From Desulfuromonas sp. SDB (GTDB taxonomy: Bacteria; SDB-A), in assembly GCA_001412365.1 (NCBI GenBank), contig LKUE01000380.1:1-13211 (forward strand): 13,211 nt of DNA, read 5' to 3'. The notes under the pieces are model-generated. The model made no database searches. It saw only the letters and a program-made list of their open reading frames with translations, and was not told the origin of the DNA. Every line of letters begins with the position of its first letter. Position 1 is the stretch's first letter. Shown here one piece after another: positions 1 to 6,871 of this stretch. A program made the translations under genes and the position numbers.

Positions 1-243
1 AAAGTTTTTTAAGAAATACAAGATAACTAGACCAATTAAAGATATTATCCCGGAAGCCAGCATTAATTTACCGGCATACTTATTGGCAGGATACCATATC
101 TTTTCATCGGAAAGGGTCTTGGTGGTTCTAAATCCGTACCACCAGTTTGGTTTTATTTTTTCCAAAATCATGGGTATGGAAACGGGGATAAGCACTAATG
201 GAATTAACAGATTCCAGAGGTATATGAAAATTTTGTCATCCAT
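1..243 (-). CDS. SdpI-family integral membrane protein, N-terminal part (incomplete at the window edge)
   Basis: This is an open frame of 81 codons from the ATG at 243 running off the left edge, so the C-terminus is missing. The start is preceded by AGGAGG at good spacing. Residues 5-27 form a hydrophobic helix. Next comes a signature segment, N33-W-W-Y-G-F-R-T40, followed by W50, N54 and A57-G-K59, and then a second hydrophobic helix at about 60-78. The pattern N...G.R...T...W...N...G is the hallmark of the SdpI family. These are small multi-pass membrane proteins whose Bacillus founder gives immunity to the SdpC toxin and signals its presence; most homologues elsewhere have no known role. 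No toxin gene is visible in the window. The gene diverges from the secreted protein at 362. Family assignment is fairly sure; function is open. Confidence 0.8.
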   Translation of the reverse strand, partial: MDDKIFIYLWNLLIPLVLIPVSIPMILEKIKPNWWYGFRTTKTLSDEKIWYPANKYAGKLMLASGIISLIGLVILYFLKNF

Positions 244-294
244 AAATCCTCCTAAAGTTTCAATTAAAATTCATTATCGATGATATTATTAATC

Positions 295-328
295 TTGTCA
301 AATCTATTAATCCGGGGATATTTATATT
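295..328 (+). promoter_or_regulatory. possible promoter in the divergent intergenic region
   Basis: The 118-bp gap between the divergent genes is AT-rich. It holds TTGTCA at 295-300, which resembles a -35 box, followed by TATTTA at 319-324 (18-bp spacer) or TATATT at 323-328 (22-bp spacer), either a possible -10 box. A transcript would begin shortly before the AGGAG at 349-353 that serves the gene at 362. This is motif resemblance only. If the organism uses a non-standard primary sigma consensus, the call is void. Confidence 0.25.
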
Positions 329-361
329 AAAATAACATAACTTAAACCAGGAGATGAAATC

Positions 362-1111
362 ATGATTGGATTACTTTCCCCATTTAGCTTAATTCTAGCT
401 TTTGCATCTTTGTCTTTTTCAGTTGACCAGGATTTTCTAACAGGTGAATGGAACAGATTAGGAGATAATCTCCACAGCAATTCAGAAGTTACATTTTTTG
501 TTACTGATGAAGGTTATGTCTCTTTTTCACTGAAAGCCAACTGTGGAGCGCATATAGGCGAAGTTGACGGCTACGCCGTTGACGGTGATGAATGGCTGAT
601 TTATTCAGATAGCACCAGTGAAGCTGAAATAAAATTTATATTTTCTGGAGATACTCTGATTGTTGAGCAGAATGAGGCTTCCTACATTTACTGCGGAAGT
701 GGGGTTAGTTTTCAAGGAAAATATCTTAAAGGTCCAAAACGGGAAGTAAATTTCAGTTTGGCAGAACAAGGAATTTTACTCAATCCTTATCAGGAAGATA
801 TTTTAAAACAATTGGTGGGTGATTATTATGATTACCTGTTGTACTGTTTCCATATTGTAGAAGATTTAGTTGATATTGACGATTTGGGGACAAAAGTGAC
901 CGGGGGCAGAGTGATGGGATTAGCTTTAGCCATGGAGGCGATTATCATGGCTAATCATGAAAATATACTTTGGTTGGCATTTGTGGACAGTGAACAAGAA
1001 CCTCCAGTTATCCGATACTACACTAATTGTCCCAGTTTTGCTGATAACATTCCCCAAACCATTGAACACTGGGTGCAGAAATTCCCTGATTATGAAGTTA
1101 TATTTCAATAA
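362..1111 (+). CDS. secreted protein of unknown function with a beta-rich N-terminal half
   Basis: The gene encodes 249 residues. The ATG at 362 follows AGGAG at 349-353. Residues 1-20 are hydrophobic and end in small residues, like a Sec signal peptide, although no positive charge precedes the core. Residues 24-122 look beta-rich (lipocalin-like alternation of hydrophobic strands) and contain two Cys-Gly pairs at C61-G62 and C111-G112. The segment around 108-121 (Y-I-Y-C-G-S-G, then F-Q-G-K-Y) loosely recalls small periplasmic beta-barrel domains of the lysozyme-inhibitor type, but I cannot assign it. Residues 140-249 are more helical and add C162 and C223, so two disulfides in an exported protein are possible. 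The gene lies 80 bp before the DUF3160 lipoprotein on the same strand, so the two may share a cell-envelope role. I do not recognise a function. Confidence 0.75.
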   Translation: MIGLLSPFSLILAFASLSFSVDQDFLTGEWNRLGDNLHSNSEVTFFVTDEGYVSFSLKANCGAHIGEVDGYAVDGDEWLIYSDSTSEAEIKFIFSGDTLIVEQNEASYIYCGSGVSFQGKYLKGPKREVNFSLAEQGILLNPYQEDILKQLVGDYYDYLLYCFHIVEDLVDIDDLGTKVTGGRVMGLALAMEAIIMANHENILWLAFVDSEQEPPVIRYYTNCPSFADNIPQTIEHWVQKFPDYEVIFQ

Positions 1112-1140
1112 GAGGAATTATGGAATATTTTCAAATATGA

Positions 1141-1168
1141 TTGCGTATTAACTATAAATGAATATAAC
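1141..1168 (+). promoter_or_regulatory. possible promoter of the DUF3160 gene
   Basis: TTGCGT at 1141-1146 and TATAAC at 1163-1168 are separated by 16 bp, a plausible -35/-10 pair. They lie in the 80-bp gap before the TTG start at 1192. The leader would be very short, with the predicted start site only a few bases before the AGGAGG at 1181-1186. This rests on motif similarity alone. Confidence 0.3.
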
Positions 1169-1180
1169 TGCAAAATTGGG

Positions 1181-1186
1181 AGGAGG
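1181..1186 (+). promoter_or_regulatory. ribosome binding site that selects a TTG start
   Basis: A perfect AGGAGG ends 5 bases before TTG 1192. The next in-frame ATG (1204) would lie 17 bases away, too far. TTG at 1192 also supplies the Lys-Thr-Lys charged end expected before the lipoprotein signal core. Confidence 0.75.
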
Positions 1187-1191
1187 AAATT

Positions 1192-3405
1192 TTGAAGACT
1201 AAAATGATAGTCATAGTAATCCTGGTTTTTTTGTTTTTTGCCTGCAGCAATCAGGAAAGCTTTTCTTCATCAGGAGAAGATAGTGTTATGAATATTGAAA
1301 TTCAGGATCAACCGGTGGAGTTATCTGAATTGACGGTTAGGGATAATTTTTATGAAAGCTTTTATGAACCGGTGTTTTGTGAAGTAGATCCCCAGATGCC
1401 CAGAGCTGGCTTGCCTTTTAATCCTTCTAAAATTATAAATTTAAACGAAATTCAGTTGTTGGCAGGATTATCCGCTATACCTTCAAACCTTTTGGAAAAT
1501 GGATTCACCGTTAAATCAACTCATCTGTTTACCGATAATCCAGTGGAAGCTTTTGAGGTTCTGGAAAGTTATCATCAGCCCGTTTATATATCATCAGGAA
1601 TTGCTCTGCACTTAATGCATATCTTCTTTGATGAATCACTGAAGTATATTGAGCAGAAATATCTTTTCTCGGAACTGTTCAGTTTATTGGATTACCTCTA
1701 TCAAAAAAATCTGGAAAGAGGAAATCTACTGGGGGCAGCCTATACCGGAGTTCCTTTGAAGTTATTGGATCCTGAATATGAGCTGGACCGCAGGATTGAG
1801 GAAAAGGTTAATCAGGACCTGGAGTATATTGAACAGCATCAAGGTTTTCAAGTTAGCGCGGTTTTTGGATATAAAGAAGACTTTTCCCAATACGTGCCCC
1901 GGGGTCATTATGACACTTCAGATTCGCTGAAAAGATATTTCAAGGCGATGATGTGGCTGGGCAGACTGACCTTTTTAGCCAAAGGAAACGCCGGCAGCGG
2001 GGATGACTTCATCGTAAGTAGAGAGCAGGCTATAGAATTCACTGCTACTGCGGTTCAAATAATATCTGATCTTTGTTCAGGAACTGCTGAAGACGGAGAA
2101 AGTTATCTGGAAAAATGGAATAAAATCTACTCCATTACCGCATTTTTTGCAGGCTTTGCTGATGATCTTTCAGTTCCGGATTATTTAAAAGTACTTAACA
2201 CTATGGATTTAGAAAATCTTTCAGTTAAACAGCTGTATGAAGATGAATTTTACGATAAGTTGGTGAAAGATTTAGTGGAACAATGCGGTGGCCCTAAGAT
2301 TTACAGCGGCACGGGAGCATTGGTTTCCTGGCCGGATGAACAAAATGAATTTGATCCGGAAGATCTTCAAAAAGCATTTGAAAAAACCTTGGGGTTCAGG
2401 CTATTCGGGCAGAGGTATGCCTTTGACAGTGAAGTGTTAGGTCTGATGGTTTTCCCCAATGTGGGAGCTAATCCTGCAGGAAATTATCGTTACATGCCCT
2501 CAGGTTTGGATGTGGCTGCTGTTTTTAACAGTCCCGCTGCTTATGAGATTCTATGCCAGCGGGGGGACACTAATTATGAGCGGTATAATAAGATTCATCA
2601 ACACCTTGTGGAAAAATTATCTGAGTTTGACCAGGAAACCTGGCATTCTACCCTGTACAATAGCTGGTTGTATTGTTTGTATTTGGTAATTCAGCCCCGA
2701 GAACAGGGGTATGCTGATTTTATGACAACCGATGCCTGGGATTATCATTGCACCAGCAATTTTCTCGCCTCCTGGGCAGTACTGAGACATGACAATATTT
2801 TATATGTCAAACAGAGTTACACCATGGAGGCAGGTTGCGCTCCCAACGGATATGATGAGCCACCTCCGCCCCCTTCCGCCGGATTTGTGGAGCCAGTTCC
2901 GGAAGTATATGCTGAGGTTATTGGAGTTTTATTGATGCTTCAATCTGGATTGCAGGAATACGGATACTTGGATGATCAGATGGAATGGAGATATGACCGG
3001 GCGATATATTTAATGGAGAGATTGCAGGAAATTGCGGAAACTGAATTATCTGGTGAACCGATAAGTGAACAAGATGCTGATTTCTTAAAGTACTTCTCCA
3101 CCTCTTTAAAAAGCGCGATAGCGGGAGGAGAAGATATATCCGAAGGATTGGAAACTACACTTATTGCGGATGTGCATACTGATCAAAATTCTTCTTCGGT
3201 ATTGGAAGTAGGCTCGGGCAATTTGGATTTGGGTATAGTTGTATACCAGAGACCGGATGGGTATTTAGAAGCAGCGGTTGGTCCGGTGCTGAGTTACTAT
3301 GAATTTACCTGGCCCATGGGAGATCGGTTAACTGATACTAAGTGGAGAGATATGATAGCGCAGGATAAACAAAACCGGCCTGATTGGGTTTATGTGGAAG
3401 ACTGA
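1192..3405 (+). CDS. DUF3160 family lipoprotein
   Basis: The protein has 737 residues, a normal size for the DUF3160 family. The start is TTG, fixed by AGGAGG at 1181-1186. Residues 1-18 are a lipoprotein signal: K2/K4, a hydrophobic core, then F-F-A-C with the lipidated Cys at 18. Family landmarks are clear. The helix around 130-155 carries S-G-I-A-L-H-L-M-H and F-F-D. Residues 514-540 include D-A-W-D and L-A-S-W-A-V-L-R-H-D followed by N-I-L-Y and K-Q-S-Y. G-F-V-E-P starts at 564 just after a run of five prolines (about 558-562). The C-terminus carries A-D-V-H-T-D, G-P-V-L-S-Y-Y-E-F and R-L-T-D-T-K-W-R. The family is a large, mostly helical set of exported proteins in diverse bacteria and archaea and has no established biochemical role. 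It is probably anchored in the envelope facing the periplasm or outside. The secreted protein upstream is a possible partner. Confidence 0.9.
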   Translation: MKTKMIVIVILVFLFFACSNQESFSSSGEDSVMNIEIQDQPVELSELTVRDNFYESFYEPVFCEVDPQMPRAGLPFNPSKIINLNEIQLLAGLSAIPSNLLENGFTVKSTHLFTDNPVEAFEVLESYHQPVYISSGIALHLMHIFFDESLKYIEQKYLFSELFSLLDYLYQKNLERGNLLGAAYTGVPLKLLDPEYELDRRIEEKVNQDLEYIEQHQGFQVSAVFGYKEDFSQYVPRGHYDTSDSLKRYFKAMMWLGRLTFLAKGNAGSGDDFIVSREQAIEFTATAVQIISDLCSGTAEDGESYLEKWNKIYSITAFFAGFADDLSVPDYLKVLNTMDLENLSVKQLYEDEFYDKLVKDLVEQCGGPKIYSGTGALVSWPDEQNEFDPEDLQKAFEKTLGFRLFGQRYAFDSEVLGLMVFPNVGANPAGNYRYMPSGLDVAAVFNSPAAYEILCQRGDTNYERYNKIHQHLVEKLSEFDQETWHSTLYNSWLYCLYLVIQPREQGYADFMTTDAWDYHCTSNFLASWAVLRHDNILYVKQSYTMEAGCAPNGYDEPPPPPSAGFVEPVPEVYAEVIGVLLMLQSGLQEYGYLDDQMEWRYDRAIYLMERLQEIAETELSGEPISEQDADFLKYFSTSLKSAIAGGEDISEGLETTLIADVHTDQNSSSVLEVGSGNLDLGIVVYQRPDGYLEAAVGPVLSYYEFTWPMGDRLTDTKWRDMIAQDKQNRPDWVYVED

Positions 3406-3429
3406 GCAGGTGAAATATTTCACCTGCTC
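3404..3429. terminator. perfect 26-nt palindrome between convergent genes, probable bidirectional terminator
   Basis: GAGCAGGTGAAA is followed by TA and then its exact reverse complement, giving a 12-bp stem closed by only two unpaired bases; the ideal loop would open one or two A-T pairs. It begins inside the TGA stop (3403-3405) of the DUF3160 gene and lies 18 bp beyond the end of the convergent GtrA gene (3448). On the plus strand a modest T-rich stretch (TTGTTTTA) follows about 15 bases later. There is no immediate U-tract on either side, so termination may need help or the hairpin may mainly protect 3' ends. Confidence 0.65.
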
Positions 3430-3447
3430 CCTGATATTCAGATTGTT

Positions 3448-3876
3448 TTAATTGATAAATACAAATTTTCGATCCAGGAAATACTTACAGGTGTATCCAA
3501 TGGTTAAACCGATAAATGCTCCCAGATACTGTGATCCCTGAAAATGAAAACAGTAGTTGAAGATTAATTCCACCGACCAGAATATCACTGTAGTGAAAAT
3601 TCCCATAACAGTGTATAAGATGAATTTTGCCAGGTCATGATGGATAGATTTTGTTTTGTAGTAAAATATAAATTTTTTATCTAAAATGTATTTCACTACC
3701 AAGCCAGCTAAAGTTCCAACTCCCATGGCTAGGTAAATGGTGTAATTTAATGAAATTACAGTAAACACAATTTTTTGCAGAGCGATGTTGGTTAAAGTTG
3801 CAATTAATGCAAAAACTGTATATTTAAAAGTTAATTTGGCAAATGGGTTTGATTTCATCAAAATATGTTTTTTCAT
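3448..3876 (-). CDS. GtrA-family four-helix membrane protein
   Basis: The protein has 142 residues, the usual length for the family. It has four predicted hydrophobic helices at about 17-39, 47-65, 86-106 and 117-132. The internal repeat typical of GtrA-like proteins is plain: Y-I-L-D-K-K-F-I-F after helix 2 and Y-F-L-D-R-K-F-V-F at the C-terminus. GtrA and relatives are thought to help move polyprenyl-linked sugars across the inner membrane or to assist membrane glycosyltransferases in decorating surface polysaccharides. No glycosyltransferase gene is seen in this window. The start lies 8 bp after the stop of the ferredoxin-nitroreductase gene on the same strand and has only a weak ribosome site, so translational coupling is likely. 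A second Met at residue 7 is an alternative start. The family call is firm; the substrate is unknown. Confidence 0.85.
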   Translation of the reverse strand: MKKHILMKSNPFAKLTFKYTVFALIATLTNIALQKIVFTVISLNYTIYLAMGVGTLAGLVVKYILDKKFIFYYKTKSIHHDLAKFILYTVMGIFTTVIFWSVELIFNYCFHFQGSQYLGAFIGLTIGYTCKYFLDRKFVFIN

Positions 3877-3884
3877 CCATTTAA

Positions 3885-4736
3885 TTAAATATAATTAACC
3901 TTGATTTTCTTTCGGGGAGGTATGCGGGAATAATTCAGCTGAGGATAACCCAGGGTAAATACCGCGCAAATCCTGTAATTTTTGGGTATGCCTAATATCT
4001 TTTTAATTTTTTTGCTTTTGGCTATTGCCTGCATGACAAAACCCATCCAACAGCTGCCCAAACCCAGCAGATGAGCAGCATGTATTCCGTTGGTGGCTGC
4101 TATGATGGGATCAATTAAACTCATTTCACCCATTTCCGGATAGTAAATTAAAATCACCAGGGGAGCATAGAAAAAAATTACATCTTTGCCCTTTTCATAA
4201 TCCGAGATCATTGATTTAATACCCACAGAAGTGGAGGGATCATTTAAAAGTTCAAATAATATGGAGGGAATGAACAGTTTTATGAAGTATCTCAGTTTGA
4301 TCAAAACCAGAAATTTCTTCATTGCCTTAATAGTGAAATCACTGAGAGCTAGTTGTACTTTCCTGTCTTTTATTACTATGTATTTGCAGCCCTGAAGATT
4401 ATGTCCGCTTGCTGAATATCTCATCGCTTCCAAAATAAATTCAATTTTTTCAGGAGACACTTGTTCTTCTGAATAATTCCGGATAGATCTTTGGTTTAGC
4501 AGGTTTAGTAATTGATGGGGAATGTTTTTAGAATACTCTCGATAGGAAGGGGATAAATCATATTCCACTGCCTGAGCAGGGCATATAGCCAGACAATGCC
4601 CGCATTTTATGCACCAGTGGTTAGGATCTTGAAAATTTATGCAATCATTTTGGAAACTGAATAAATTTGCAGGACAGGCGCTAAGGCATAACTTACACTT
4701 TGTGCACTTGTTTAGATTAACTTCGATTATTTTCAT
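3885..4736 (-). CDS. ferredoxin-nitroreductase fusion (2[4Fe-4S] domain plus FMN nitroreductase domain)
   Basis: The protein has 283 residues. The ATG at 4736 has GGAGA just upstream. Residues 1-60 form a bacterial ferredoxin domain with two cluster motifs: C11-x2-C14-x2-C17-x3-C21-P and C42-x2-C45-x2-C48-x3-C52-P. Residues 78-283 form a nitroreductase domain: N-Q-R83-S-I-R86-N-Y is the FMN-phosphate-binding start, S-A-S-G-H-N-L-Q (108-115) follows, then the G-L-G-S-C-W segment and a closing L-G-Y-P. Such fusions are common in anaerobes and pass electrons from reduced ferredoxin or an internal chain to FMN for reduction of an unknown, often nitro- or quinone-like, substrate. The middle of the nitroreductase domain (about 125-180) looks extended and hydrophobic (F-L-V-L-I-K-L-R-Y-F-I-K-L-F-I-P), which might favour membrane association. 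It appears to be the first gene of a two-gene unit with the GtrA-family gene. Confidence 0.9.
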   Translation of the reverse strand: MKIIEVNLNKCTKCKLCLSACPANLFSFQNDCINFQDPNHWCIKCGHCLAICPAQAVEYDLSPSYREYSKNIPHQLLNLLNQRSIRNYSEEQVSPEKIEFILEAMRYSASGHNLQGCKYIVIKDRKVQLALSDFTIKAMKKFLVLIKLRYFIKLFIPSILFELLNDPSTSVGIKSMISDYEKGKDVIFFYAPLVILIYYPEMGEMSLIDPIIAATNGIHAAHLLGLGSCWMGFVMQAIAKSKKIKKILGIPKNYRICAVFTLGYPQLNYSRIPPRKKIKVNYI

Positions 4737-4844
4737 CTAATTCTCCATTTTAATATAAATAATATGATATTCTGATTAATTTAAGGTAAGATATCTAATA
4801 TTACTATATCAGTTAAGAGATGGTGTAAATAAAAAATAGCTGCA

Positions 4845-6281
4845 ATGAAAACCGAAGATATTCAACAAACTATTAATCAACTGCAGAGTATTCCTCCGGA
4901 TAAAAAAGTGGAGGAGATTATAAAACTGGTTAAGCAAATTGATAATTTCCCTCCGGAAATTGACTTTACCCAAATTATTAAGGAAGCAATAGAAATCACT
5001 GAGAAAAATGACAATTTAAAGAATCATTCTGATCTTTACTGTCATCTGGGAAAATTATATCAGCAGCAGAACAAATACGGCGAGGCATTGGAATGTTATA
5101 GAAAAGCGGAAACAATTAAAATTGCATTAAATGATATCAAAGGTTTAGGCGATCTTTACACCCATATCGGAATACTGAATATTAATACTGAAAAATTTGA
5201 CTATGCCATTGAATGTTTAAATAAAGCCATGCAATTTTACCAGCAAGTTGATGAAAATGCCTCCATTGCTCACTGCCTCAATAATATCGGTTCAGTTATG
5301 TGGCATCAGCATAGATTTGAAAAAGCTTTGGATTATTTCAATCAGGCTTTTAAGATTTGGAAAAAGCATGATGATCAGAATAGTCTGATTAAAGCTTATA
5401 GTAACTTAGGGTTGGTTTATTTTGATAAAAAACAAGTGGAAAAGAGCAGGGAATATCATTTAAAAGCCCTGGAATTAGAAGAAAAACTTGATGCTGATTA
5501 TCCTAAAGCGATTACTTTAAATAATTTAGCTATAATTGATGAATTTGAAGACAAGTATCAGCAGTCCTTGGATAAAATGCTATGTTCAGAAGAAATTGCC
5601 CTAAACCAAAAAGAACTTCACTTTCTTGCTCATCTTCAGCTGAATATAGCCAGACTTTATTTAAAAACCGATCAGTTGGAAAATGCCCGGAGTTACCTGG
5701 ACAAGTGTTATGAGCCCATTCAAAAACTAGACTCTGAGAAGATGCTGGAATATTATTACAAATATTTTTCGGATTATTACTATAAAACCAAAGATAGTAA
5801 TTTAGCTTATGAATATCTCAGTAAATCTTTGGAAATCAGCAAAAAAGTATGGCAATCGGAATCTTTGAAAAAGATAATGAAAGTTCAAATGGAGATGGAA
5901 ATAACCAAGAGGAAAAAGTTGATAGATGAGAAGAATTGCATTAATAAATTTCTGATAAACCAGTTTGATAAACCTGCGATTTTATTTGATTTGAACAGCG
6001 AACAAATTTTGGAAATAAATAAAATTTTTGAAAAAATAATTGGTTATTCAGAAAATGAAATTTATGAAATGAATTTCAGCCAGTTGATTACTGAAAATTC
6101 TATGGCAAGATTAAGGGAAATTCCCCGACATATTCAAACAGGAGAAATTGTTGAACCGGATGTTGAATTTATAACTGAAAGCAAAAGCAGAACTGTGTCT
6201 AAATGTAAAGCTGAATTATTAAGCATGGGACCCAAAAAAATTATCTTATTAATTTTAAAGACAAATGATGGAATTAATTAA
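4845..6281 (+). CDS. seven-repeat TPR protein with a C-terminal PAS-like domain
   Basis: The protein has 478 residues and no signal peptide, so it is probably cytoplasmic. Seven tetratricopeptide repeats start near 63, 103, 143, 183, 223, 263 and 303. They are exactly 40 residues apart, as in the longer-period TPRs of Rap/LGN-type scaffolds. Position 8 (first L-G, I-G, I-G, L-G) and position 19-20 (E-A, Y-A, K-A) are conserved in the early repeats and drift in the last three. A charged helix (about 335-370) leads into a PAS-like domain at about 372-472, with A-I-L-F-D-L, then I-L-E-I-N and I-G-Y-S-E-N-E-I. No kinase, GGDEF, HTH or phosphatase domain follows; the stop is genuine and the downstream bases do not extend the frame. 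It probably senses or scaffolds through binding partners. The ATG has no convincing ribosome site. The gene starts 58 bp before the acetyltransferase and may be read with it. Confidence 0.85.
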   Translation: MKTEDIQQTINQLQSIPPDKKVEEIIKLVKQIDNFPPEIDFTQIIKEAIEITEKNDNLKNHSDLYCHLGKLYQQQNKYGEALECYRKAETIKIALNDIKGLGDLYTHIGILNINTEKFDYAIECLNKAMQFYQQVDENASIAHCLNNIGSVMWHQHRFEKALDYFNQAFKIWKKHDDQNSLIKAYSNLGLVYFDKKQVEKSREYHLKALELEEKLDADYPKAITLNNLAIIDEFEDKYQQSLDKMLCSEEIALNQKELHFLAHLQLNIARLYLKTDQLENARSYLDKCYEPIQKLDSEKMLEYYYKYFSDYYYKTKDSNLAYEYLSKSLEISKKVWQSESLKKIMKVQMEMEITKRKKLIDEKNCINKFLINQFDKPAILFDLNSEQILEINKIFEKIIGYSENEIYEMNFSQLITENSMARLREIPRHIQTGEIVEPDVEFITESKSRTVSKCKAELLSMGPKKIILLILKTNDGIN

Positions 6282-6326
6282 TTATTTATGCAAATTTTTC
6301 ATTAAAGTATTTAACTGATAAAAAAA

Positions 6327-6333
6327 TCCGGAG
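6327..6333 (+). promoter_or_regulatory. ribosome binding site of the acetyltransferase gene
   Basis: TCCGGAG lies about 6 bases before ATG 6340 and supports that start. It is the only clear Shine-Dalgarno site between the TPR-PAS gene and the small lipoprotein gene. The genes in between seem to rely on coupling. Confidence 0.55.
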
Positions 6334-6339
6334 TATATC

Positions 6340-6870
6340 ATGATAATTGAGAATATTTACGGAAAAAGAGTATTCCTTAGAAAAGTTAAAAAGTCGGATG
6401 CGGATATATTGTGTAGATGGAAAAATGATACTTACTTCAAGAAAATGGCATTAGATGAAGACAGTATAATAACCCTGTCCAATCAGCAGCAGGATATTGA
6501 AAAAGCCCAACAAGATAAAAATCAGCTTTACTACATTATTCACCACAAACAGAAAGATCAACCCATAGGATATATCAGAATAAATTGGATAAATATCAAA
6601 AATAAGATAGCTTGGTTGAGATTTGGCTTAGGTGATTTACGAAAGCAGGGTTACGGAGAGGAATCATTGAGGATATTCTTTAATTATTGGTTTGAAAATA
6701 GTTTACACCGGGCGGAGGCTGAAGTTTTTGAATATAATCTCCCCAGTGTAAAATTGTTAACCAAGCTGAACTTCAAAAGAGAAGGAGAAAAGAGGAAAGC
6801 CCATTTTTATCAGGGAAAATACTATGATGTCATTTTATTCGGTCTTTTAAAAGAGGATATACTGGGTTGA
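6340..6870 (+). CDS. GNAT-family N-acetyltransferase (RimJ/RimL type)
   Basis: The protein has 176 residues, standard for this family. The N-terminus (L-R-K-V-K-K-S-D-A-D) is the typical first strand and helix. P75-I-G-Y-I-R is strand 4. L-R-F-G-L-G-D-L followed by R101-K-Q-G-Y-G106-E-E-S is motif A, the loop that grips the pyrophosphate of acetyl-CoA. V-F-E-Y-N-L-P-S-V-K-L-L-T-K-L-N-F is the helix and strand of the C-terminal half, including the usual N-x-x-S/A-x-x-L. Members acetylate protein N-termini, amino sugars or antibiotics; nothing here shows which. The gene stops one base before the phosphoesterase start, so it leads a tightly spaced cluster. The genetic link to nuclease-like genes is suggestive but may be only shared transcription. 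Confidence 0.85.
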   Translation: MIIENIYGKRVFLRKVKKSDADILCRWKNDTYFKKMALDEDSIITLSNQQQDIEKAQQDKNQLYYIIHHKQKDQPIGYIRINWINIKNKIAWLRFGLGDLRKQGYGEESLRIFFNYWFENSLHRAEAEVFEYNLPSVKLLTKLNFKREGEKRKAHFYQGKYYDVILFGLLKEDILG

Positions 6871-6871
6871 A

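Noticed and set aside
83-283. A 66-codon plus-strand open frame near the left edge
   Set aside because: It is mostly antisense to the SdpI-like gene, which has a strong ribosome site and family signature on the opposite strand.
4737-4844. Promoters in the divergent gap between the ferredoxin-nitroreductase and TPR-PAS genes
   Set aside because: The region must hold promoters for both directions, but it is so AT-rich that many -10-like hexamers occur and no -35 partner stands out. I could not choose a site.
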